Below, piece after piece: positions 55,584 to 64,000 of a stretch of 64,000 nucleotides of DNA. Position 1 is the first letter of the stretch. Each line of letters begins with the position of its first letter. Both the position numbers and the translations under genes were made by a program. The DNA comes from Anomaloglossus baeobatrachus (Eukaryota > Chordata > Amphibia > Anura > Aromobatidae), in contig NC_134355.1 of the NCBI RefSeq assembly GCF_048569485.1, forward strand, positions 664,327,979 to 664,391,978, given 5' to 3'. The notes beneath the pieces are model-generated. The model saw only the letters and a list, made by a program, of their open reading frames with translations, did no database searches and was not told where the DNA came from.

Positions 55584-56073
55584 ATGGAAGCGTGGCATCA
55601 GCACTATGGTATGAAAATGTGCTTGAGAGTAGAGTTGAGCGCGGTTCGCGGTTCGAGGGTCTCCAGTTCTAGGCTCGAGTGATTTTGGGGCCTGTTCTAG
55701 ATTGAACTAGAACTCGAGCTTTTTGCAAAAGCTCGATAGTTCTAGAAACGTTCGAGAACGGTTCTAGCAGCAAAAAAAACAGCTAATTCCTAGCTGGCTT
55801 TCCGCTGTAATAGTGTAAGTCACTCTGTGACTCACACTATTATGACATTTCAGTGTATAGTGTGCGGGAACAGCGCCTTCAGATCACTGCTGTTTGTATA
55901 ATGGCGATCGCCTTTTTTTTTTTTTTTTCCTTGTCTTCTTTCCCTAAGCGCGCGCGTTTTGTGGGGCGGGCCAGCATGTCAGCCAATCCCAGACACACAC
56001 ACAGCTAAGTGGACTTTTAGCCAGAGAAGCAACGGCATGTGTGATAGGATGTCCATGTCACATGTCCCTGCAT

Positions 56074-56080
56074 TATAAAA
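56074..56080 (+). promoter_or_regulatory. Candidate TATA box of second hAT copy
   Basis: TATAAAA, in the same context as 29941-29947. Confidence 0.45.
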
Positions 56081-56414
56081 CCGGACATTTTCCTCCAGGA
56101 CGCCATTATCTGCCTTCTGTGTCCTTGGTGTCAGACATCACTGGCGCAGCTCCGTCCTAAATCCTATCGCCGATACAGCTGTATGCGCTCCATACACAGC
56201 ACTGGACAGCTTAGGGAGAGCACTTTCCATCAGTCCTTTTAAGGCCTCGTACCGGCAGGGTCAGAGCCATAGGTGACAGGTCCTGAAAACAGCGACAGCG
56301 TCTGTGTAGCTAAGGTCAGGGATTTCGTCACTGCATTTACCCATTAGGAGGGAATAGAAAGGCAGGCTTCCATTCCTCTACCCAGAGCCCCACAATCCTG
56401 GCACTGTACCCTCC

Positions 56415-56735
56415 TGTCCTCTGCACACTCCAACTCATTATAACTAAGCCATTATACTAGCAAACACTCAGTGTACCTAGTGGCATCCTAAACGTGGCTA
56501 TTGGACTTTTGTCTAGTCACACTAGTGCAAAGACATTTGCAGCACGTCTGCCTGCATTGCACACTCCAACTCATTATAACTAAGCCATTATACTAGCAAA
56601 CACTCAGTGTACCTAGTGGCATCCTAAACGTGGCTATTGGACTTTGCTATAGTCCCACTAGTGCAAAGATATTTGCAGCACCTCTGCCTGCATTGCACAC
56701 TCCAACTCATTATAACTAAGCCATTATACTAGCAA
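56415..56735 (+). repeat. 136-bp repeats (about 2.5 copies)
   Basis: Same unit as 30290-31725, in the same position of the transposon, but only two to three copies. Confidence 0.9.
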
Positions 56736-56888
56736 TTGATGCTGCCAGTTTAAGGGCCGTAGTTGCATTGTCAGGGATATTTATTCTTTATTATTCTGCT
56801 GTTAATAAAGCTAGACCACCGCTGCAATCTACACCACCTCTCAATTTTTACTACCACATTTTCAGTGCACAATCTTGTCGCCATCAAC

Positions 56889-59800
56889 ATGAGTGGCAAA
56901 ATGACAGATGCTGGTGGAAAGGGGAAGAGGCGTGGTGGAAAAGGAAAAAAAGGGTTTGTCCGTGGGGAAGGTGGCAAAGCTCCATTATCATCTGCTGAAG
57001 ATAGACCATCTACCAGCAAAAGTAAGATGTCTACTACTTACCGTGGACAATCCGATGTGCTCCCTTTTTTATGGACACGAACAACAGGAACAAAGGTAGA
57101 TGATGGCCAAAAAAGGAAAATGCTTGAATGGATCTCAAGTGGTCTAACAAGTGCCCTCTCAGCCACCACTTCAAGTACTGCATCCAAAAAACACCAGTCC
57201 TCTGAGTTGTCATCCCAATCAAACTTGCTTTCTCCCAGCTCTGAAGTCTCCATCAGCCCTGCACAGTATGGTGGAACTGAGATGGCTGAGTCTGCAGAGC
57301 TGTTCAGTCACACTATAGCCTGGGAATCAGAGGTCTGCTCCCAAGCTACAGTGAGTACAGAACAGGAAATGGTCTGCAGTGATGCCCAAAACCTTTGTAA
57401 CTCTGATTCAGGCCGTGAGGACCAAGTTTCTGAGCATAATGTTGACCCTTTGTCACAAACTGTAACACCTGTGGTTATAGACAATGAGGAACATACTGAT
57501 GAAGATGAGACGCAGATACCGGATTGGGATGACAACTTAAATATTCGGTCAGGGCAAGAAGAGGCTCGGTCTGAGGGGGAGGGGAGTGCAAACACAACAA
57601 TTGATGATGAAGTTCTAGATCCCACCTACTGTCAACCCACAGTCAGGCACTCGAGGAGGTCAACAGAGGTGGTGGAGGAGGATGCAACTGATGACGAAGT
57701 TACCTTGCGCCTTCCTTGACACAGTCGAAGTACTGGTAGCACGTCTACAACTGCATCCTCAGCCACCACTCTGCCTCTGAGCATTATTCGGGGTGGATCA
57801 ACAGGTCGCATGGCCTCTAAGCCTTGCCTAGCCTGGTCCTTTTTTGACATAGAAAAAGATCGCCCAAATTATGTGATCTGTAAAATTTGTCATGGTTTTC
57901 TTAGTAGAGGTCAAAACCTCAGCAGTTTGACAACTTCTTCCATGAATCGTCACATGAATAAATATCATATGGCCCGGTGGGAAGCTCACCGTTGTGCAAT
58001 GCGGCCTAGCGGAGCGAACCATCCACCGCCTGCCCCTTCCAGTGCATCCGCGCGCTCGTCATCTTCTAGGACTGTGGGGACAGCTGCCACACCTGTTTTT
58101 CAACCCACAACTTCCACCACTGTAACCGCAACAGGCAGTTTGCTTGGTAGGTCGTCAGTTGGTTTGGAAGGGGAAACAAGTGAGTGTGTACAGCTCTCTC
58201 AGACATCGATAGCACCGACGTTGGATGAAGGCAACATCATGTCTCCGCCTGCACTTTCCTTACAAACCTGCATTTTTCCAGGGACACCCTACTCAACACC
58301 GTCTACACACAGCAGCCAGATCTCTGTCCCTCAGATGTGGTCAAATAAAAGGCCACTTCATGCGACCCATGACAAAGCTAAGAGGTTGACTCTATCCCTC
58401 TGTAAGCTGTTGGCTACCGAAATGCTGACTTTCCGCCTAGTGGACACACAGGATTTTAGAGACCTTATGTCTGTCGCTGTGCCCCAATACCAGATGCCTA
58501 GTCGCCACTACTTCTCTAAGAAAGGTGTGCCCGCGCTACACCAGCATGTCGCACACAACATCACCGCTTCCTTGAGAAACTCTGTGTGTGAACGGGTGCA
58601 TTTCACCACCGATACTTGGACCAGTAAGCATGGACAGGGACGTTACATGTCGCTGACTGGGCACTGGGTAACTATGGTGATAGATGGTGAAGGGTCTGCT
58701 GCACAAGTCTTGCCGTCTCCATGACTTGTGTGTCAATCCTCTGTCTGTCCAAGTTCCGCCACTGCTTCTGCATCCTCCACCTCATCTGGGTCCTCCACCT
58801 CCGCCCCAAGCCTGCCTGGTCAGGCCACCAGCGTTCTCACTGCGCAGAAGGAATCACGCACCCCTCATTACTATGCTGGCAGCAGAGCGCAACGGCATCA
58901 GGCGGTCTTTAGCTTGACATGTCTTGGGAATAAGAGTCACACAGCTGAGGAGTTGTGGTCAGCTCTGCGGTCCGAGTTTAATAAATGGTTGTCTCCACTC
59001 AACCTGCAGCCTGGTAAGGCCGTGTGCGACAATGCTGCAAACCTGGGTGCAGCCCTTCGCCTGGGCAAGGTGACACACTTACCTTGTATGGCTCACGTGT
59101 TGAACCTTGTCGTCCAGCAATTTTTAACACACTATCCCGGCCTAGATGGCTTTCTGAACAGGGCACGAAAACTGTCTGCTCACTTCCGCCGTTCAAGCGC
59201 CGCAGCTGAGTGACTTGCATCGCTCCAGACGTCTTTCGGCCTGGCGGTTCATCGCCTGAAATGCGATGTGGCGACACGCTGGAATTCAACTCTCCACATG
59301 TTACAGCGACTGTGGCAGCACCGCTGAGCCCTGGTGCAATACGTCATGACGTATAGCCTGGGCCAACGAGATGCAGAGGTGGGTCAGACCACCCTGATGG
59401 AGTGGTCTCAGATCAAGGACCTATGCACCCTTCTGCACAGTTTCGACATGGCGACGAATATGTTTAGCGCTGACAATGCCATTATCAGCATGACGATTCC
59501 AGTCATTTACATGCTGGAGCACACGCTAAACACTATTCGGAGTTAGGGGGTGGGACAACAGGAAGGGGATGAACTACAGGAGGATTCATATGCGCAAGAC
59601 ACAACAACATCACCAAGGTCCAGATGTTCATCATCAACAAGGCGCCAGGCATGGGACCATGGGGGACAGGGATCAACAAGGGCACATAGTAGCAGGCTAA
59701 ATGTTGAGGAAGGTGCAGTAGGACATGAAGAAATGTAGGACGAACTGTCCATGGACATGGAAGACTCAGCAGATGAGGGAGACCTTGGTCAAATTTAGTT

Positions 59801-60616
59801 GAAAGAGGTTGGGGGGAGATGTCAGAGGAAGAAAGAACGGTTAGCACCTCTATGCCACAAACACAGAGTGGACTTGGTCCGCATGGCTGCGCAAGACACA
59901 TGAGTGCCTTCTTGTTGCACTACCTCCAACATGACCCTCGTATTGTCAAAATTAGAAGTGATGATGACTACTGGCTTGCCACACTATTAGATCCCCGGTA
60001 CAAGTCCAAATTTTGTGACATAATTCCAGCCATAGAAAGGGACGCACGTATGCAGGAGTATCAGCAGAAGCTGTTACTCGATCTTAGCTCGGCTTTTCCA
60101 CCAAACAACCGTGCAGGTGCAGGGAGTGATTCTCCCAGTTGTAACTTGCCAAATATGGGACGGTCTCGTCATCTTCAACAGTCTACCCGTACCAGTAGGA
60201 CCGTATCTGGTGCTGGTAACAGCAATTTTATGGAATCTTTTCATAATTTTTTTAGACCCTCTTTTGCAAGTCCACCAGAGACAACAAGTTTGATACATAG
60301 TCAACGGCTGGAGAGGATGATACAGGAGTATCTCCAAATGAACATCGATGCCATGACTTTGCAAATGGAGCCTTGCTCCTTTTGGGCTTCAAATCTAGAA
60401 AAATGTCCAGAGTTCTCCAGTTACGCCTTGGAGATTTTGTCGTGTCCAGCTGCCAGCGTTGTCTCTGAACGTGTCTTCAGTGCTGCTGGGTGTGTGCTGA
60501 CAGATAAGCGCACGCGTCTGTCCAGTGACAATGTGGACAGACTGACGTTCATCAAAATGAACAAGTCATGGATCCACCAGGAATTTACTACCCCTGTGTC
60601 ATCCTGGGGAGAGTAA
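56889..60616 (+). pseudogene. hAT transposase with BED zinc finger (decayed)
   Basis: Reads from ATG 56889 in one frame to about 59800, then one frame further on to the stop at 60616. The first ~275 codons are Ser/Glu-rich with a basic start (GKGKRRGGKGKKG, a likely nuclear signal) and match no domain I know. A BED finger follows (CKICHGFL … MNRHMNKYH, about 57880-57965), which would bind the terminal repeats. The hAT core has FTTDTWTSKHGQG (Asp), CDNAANLGAALR with PCMAHVLNLVVQQ (Asp, C..H), and the hATC domain (LSCPAASVVSERVFSAAG). In-frame stops lie at 57717, 58722, 59211, 59325, 59544, 59736 and about 59796, with one frameshift near 59810. At least four stops are TGA. The family resembles ZBED-type transposases. 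Confidence 0.9.
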
Positions 60617-62400
60617 ATGCTTGTGGATTTGGAATGTGCTTGATGCAAATCAAAACATCCTGTTTGCAACTAGGGCACAACTGCTGCCACTGAAGGGGTG
60701 GGTGTGTGTGGGGCCCAATTTTTGAAAAAAAGGGAGACTCCGCTTGGAGTCACCTTGCTTGCTGTGTTTTTTAAAAGGAGCCAAGATGAACAGAGCTGGG
60801 ATCAGGAAAGACTTTGCTACCTACCCCGGTGTCATCCTGGGGACGGTTAATTATGGCGTATTTTTGAATTTGCTTGATGCAAATCTAGCTGTGAAGTGTA
60901 CAACTGGGGCACAACTGCTGCCACTGAAGGGGTGGGTGTGTGTGGGGCCCAATTTTTTGAAAAAAGGGAGACTCCGCTTGGAGTCACCTTGCTTGCTGTG
61001 TTTTTTAAAAGGAGCCAAGATGAACAAGTCATGGTTCAGCAAAGACCTTATCTACCTACCCCGGTGTCATGCTGGGGACGGTTAATTATGGCGTATTTTT
61101 GAATGTGCTTGATGCAAATCTAGCTGTGAAGTGTACAACTGGGGCACAAGTGCTGCCACTGAATGGGTGGGTGTGTGTGGGGCCCAATTTTTGGAAAAAA
61201 GGGAGACTCCGCTTGGAGTAACCCTTGCTTGCTGTGTTTTTTAAAAGGAGCCAAGATGAACAGAGCTGGGATCAGGAAAGACTTTGCTACCTACCCCGGT
61301 GTCATCCTGGGGACGGTTAATTATGGCGTATTTTTGAATGTGCTTGATGCAAATCTAGCTGTGAAGTGTACAACTTTGCCACAACTGCTGCCACTGAAGG
61401 GGTGGGTGTGTGTGGGGCCCAATTTTTGGAAAAAAGGGAGACTCCGCTTGGAGTAACCCTTGCTTGCTGTGTTTTTTAAAAGGAGCCAAGATGAACAGAG
61501 CTGGGATCAGGAAAGACTTTGCTACATACCCCAGTGTCATCCTGGGGACGGTTAATTATGGCGTATTTTTGAATATGCTTGATGCAAATCTAGCTGTGAA
61601 GTGTACAACTGGGGCACAACTGCTGCCACTGAAGGGGTGGGTGTGTGTGGGGCCCAATTTTTGGAAAAAAGGGAGACTCCGCTTGGAGTAACCCTTGCTT
61701 GCTGTGTTTTTTAAAAGGAGCCAAGATGAACAGAGCTGGGATCAGGAAAGATTTTGCTACCTACCCCGGTATCATCCTGGGGACGGTTAATTATGGCGTA
61801 TTTTTGAATGTGCTTGATGCAAATCTAGCTGTGAAGTGTACAACTGGGGCACAACTGCTGCCACTGAAGGGGTGGGTGTGTGTGGGGCCCAATTTTTGGA
61901 AAAAAGGGAGACTCCGCTTGGAGTCACCTTGCTTGCTGTGTTTTTAAAAGGAGCCAAGATGAACAGAGCTGGGATCAGGAAAGACTTTGCTACCTACCCC
62001 GGTATCATCCTGGGGACGGTTAATTATGGCGTATTTTTGAATGTGCTTGATGCAAATCTAGCTGTGAAGTGTACAACTGGGGCACAACTGCTGCCACTGA
62101 AGGGGTGGGTGTGTGTGGGGCCCAATTTTTGGAAAAAAGGGAGACTCCGCTTGGAGTAACCCTTGCTTGCTGTGTTTTTAAAAGAAGCCAAGATGAACAG
62201 AGCTGGGATCAGGAAAGACTTTGCTACCTACCCCGGTGTCATCCTGGGGACGGTTAATTATGGCGTATTTTTGAATGCGCTTGATGCAAATCTAGCTGTG
62301 AATTGTACAACTGGGGCACAACTGCTGCCACTGAAGGGGTGGGTGTGTGTGTGGCCCAATTTTTGGAAAAAAGGAAGACACCGCTTGGAGTCACCTTGCG
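60617..62400 (+). repeat. ~235-bp tandem array (about 8 copies)
   Basis: Units contain 'aagatgaacagagctggg' and 'ctgccactgaaggggtggg' and recur about every 235 bp. Each unit opens with sequence reading AKMNRAGIRKDF or AKMNKSWFSKD, homologous to the transposase C-terminus just upstream (IKMNKSWIHQEF). The array is therefore an amplification of the gene end plus 3' flank, parallel to the 220-bp array of the giant copy. Confidence 0.93.
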
Positions 62401-62731
62401 GTGTTTTATATGATTTTAGAAGGGCATGCCATGCCTATATCTGTGTCTCGTCCTCTTTTTCCTCGTAACGCTGTTTTGTTTTCACATGAGAATTTGTCCT
62501 TGTCACTTTCCCATGTGTTTGTGTTGTGTTGTGAGTTGTTTGTCACCTTTTGGTCACCTTTGAGAGTGTTTTCTAGGTGTTTTTATGTGTTTGTGATTGC
62601 CTGCCATTGTTTCCTATCCAGTTCGAGTTCGGTTCGTCGAACGTTCGACGAACCGAACTCGAACGGAACCTCCGTTCGGCGAACCGACCTCGAGCCGAAC
62701 CGGGACCGGTTTGCTCATCTTTACTTGAGAG

Positions 62732-63052
62732 GAGCGCTTTTCTAAAACACACAAACCATAGCGGCAATGTAATGTGAGTCGTCTACATTTTCCTGCCACG
62801 CATCCACCTATATGCGAAATTCTTCTTCTTAATTAAATGCCATCTACCATATTTCCCTTCAACATGACACTTTTTCTGATGAATGCCTATTAAATAAATA
62901 AATAAATAAATTCTTATTTTCTCCATTGGAGTACCAAAGGCCTACATTTTTATTTTTAACCTAAACCTGTAATGGTAAGGACACACCCAAAGATCTTTCT
63001 ATTCCTTTCTGTTTTGGTTTTACTGCTACTTGGCAAGATGTTAGTCCTTGTC
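62732..63052. other. No recognised feature
   Basis: AT-rich sequence with an AAAT microsatellite at about 62893-62910. Confidence 0.4.
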
Positions 63053-63055
63053 TTA

Positions 63056-63602
63056 GGCCTCTTTTACACGTCCGTGAAAATCACGCACGTTTTTCTCAGA
63101 CGTGTCAGAGGTGTGTTTTGCCCTCCGTGAGCCGTGTTTATGGCCTGCGTGTGTTCTCCGTGTGTTATCTGTGATAACACACAGAGAACGGGATTTTTCT
63201 ACTCACATGTCCCTGGTGTCGCTGTCCGTGGTGCTGATGTTTGGTCTCCGGTTTTGCCGACTCCCCGCTGCTGCTGCTTCCGGCCGTAGTGAATATTCAA
63301 TGAACATAATGAGCGGCAGTCGGCAGCAAGTGACAGCAGCGGCAGAGATAGGAGGGCTGAAGAAGGGGAGTAAAGTTTTTGTTTTTTTCCTCACAGACAC
63401 ATGTCTTTTCTCCAGTGCGTGTCACACGGAACACATCCGTGTGGTCCATTTACATTACGTGTGACACGTTTGCGTTCCGTGTGACACCCGTGATGCCGGA
63501 GAGAAAATGGACATGTTGCCCTGAGAAACACACGGACACACATAAGTACGGAACGGACACACGTTCCGTGCGAAAATACTTACGGTGTGTACATGTCTCC
63601 GG
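63056..63602. mobile_element. Harbinger-like MITE, left part
   Basis: Begins GGCCTCTTTTACACGTCCGTG after TTA (63053-63055). The interior has multiple CGTGTGACAC-type inverted motifs. It is interrupted at 63603 by a third hAT copy; the right end is outside the window. Confidence 0.55.
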
Positions 63603-64000
63603 TAGAGTTGAGCGCGGTTCGTGGTTCGTGGTTCTCCAGTTCTAGGCTCGAGTGATTTTTGGGCTGTTCGAGATCGAACTAGAACTCGAGCTTTTTGCTA
63701 AAAGCTCGATAGTTCTAGATACGTTCGAGAACGGTTCTAGCAGCAAAAAGCAGGGCTTTTTACAGCTACAGTGAGCAGGAGCCATCGCTGGCAGCCTGCC
63801 ACAAGCTGGTAACCAAGATAAACATCGGGTATCCAAGCAAAGCGCTTTGGTTAGTAACCCGATGTTTATCTTAGTTACGTGCAGGAAGCCCACACTTTCC
63901 CGCTCAGCTCGCTCCACCCCCTCCTGCCCGCGGCATGTACACATACATACACATACACAAACACACACACACACACACATCCACCCCCCACCCCCCGCCC
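63603..64000 (+). mobile_element. Third hAT copy, left end only
   Basis: Begins TAGAGTTGAGCGCGG and keeps the same subterminal hairpin for about 150 bp. It then differs from the other two copies: an inverted repeat 'gataaacatcgggta' / 'acccgatgtttatc' suggests a non-autonomous derivative. It continues beyond the window. Confidence 0.8.
63941..64000. repeat. CA-rich microsatellite and C-rich tract
   Basis: (CA)n at about 63957-63980 followed by a CCCCACCCCCC-type run at the window end. Confidence 0.9.

Larger units (their letters stand above)
55630..62723 (+). mobile_element. Second hAT copy (7.1 kb)
   Basis: Flanked by the exact 8-bp duplication CTTGAGAG (55622-55629 and 62724-62731). Same terminal repeats and subterminal hairpin as the giant copy. 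Order: promoter region, 136-bp repeats, transposase gene, 235-bp tandem array, right end. It gives the uninverted reference layout of the family. Confidence 0.93.

Noticed and set aside
60744-62468. Repeated ~100-codon open stretches (KGAKMNRAGIRKDF…)
   Set aside because: They follow the 235-bp array and are amplified copies of the transposase end plus flank, not a separate repeat protein.
63642-63980. Minus-strand open stretch beginning with a Cys-Val repeat
   Set aside because: It is the translation of the CA microsatellite at the window end joined to hAT terminal sequence.

Overview
The window looks like transposon-dense DNA from a vertebrate, most likely a frog or toad. I infer this from a CYP2-type cytochrome P450 with vertebrate intron positions and from the mix of Tc1, hAT, Harbinger-like and piggyBac-like elements, Gypsy, BEL/Pao and a class I retrovirus. 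The anuran assignment rests on recalled repeat families and was not searched. The only host coding sequence I can support is the last two exons of a CYP2-family gene on the minus strand (1733-1914 and 3138-3279). No exon 7 was recognised to the right, so the rest of the window may lie in a very large intron 7, or the gene may be truncated.

Left part (1-12.2 kb): a decayed Tc1 fossil, the CYP2 exons with a small hAT MITE between them, a tandemly duplicated repeat split by a complete Tc1-like transposon with an open 345-codon transposase (4537-6188), a probable minus-strand LTR, a Harbinger-like MITE carrying a foldback (8520-9718), a hammerhead-like repeat, and blocks of a BEL/Pao fossil on the minus strand broken up by two MITEs.

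Central nest (12.2-52.2 kb): the BEL/Pao fossil was split by a Harbinger-type MITE (TSD TAA). The MITE took a 2.3-kb foldback element and a Gypsy retrotransposon (LTRs 14925-15925 and 51108-52109, TSD CAAT). The Gypsy in turn received a near-whole endogenous retrovirus (18361-28212, TSD AAGAG) and a 19.3-kb hAT transposon (29497-48784, 8-bp TSD). The hAT itself received a solo LTR (34338-35591, TSD TGTG). By hand count the Gypsy LTRs differ at about 10 sites and the retroviral LTRs at about 4 plus one short indel, which agrees with the nesting order.

The large hAT holds three tandem arrays: 136-bp and 133-bp units near its left end, and about 46 copies of a 220-bp unit covering 10 kb. The 220-bp unit derives from the end of the hAT transposase gene plus its 3' flank and shows higher-order structure, so it looks like a satellite forming inside a transposon. 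Two internal blocks of this hAT are inverted in place.

Right part (52.2-64 kb): the last BEL/Pao block, a Gypsy-type LTR on the minus strand split by a DNA element with dense AAAACGC-type subterminal motifs, a Tc1 end fragment, a second, shorter copy of the hAT family (55630-62723) with a decayed transposase gene and its own related 235-bp array, a Harbinger-like MITE, and the left end of a third hAT copy running out of the window. The most unusual single item is the retroviral envelope, whose surface part appears to contain an immunoglobulin-like domain.
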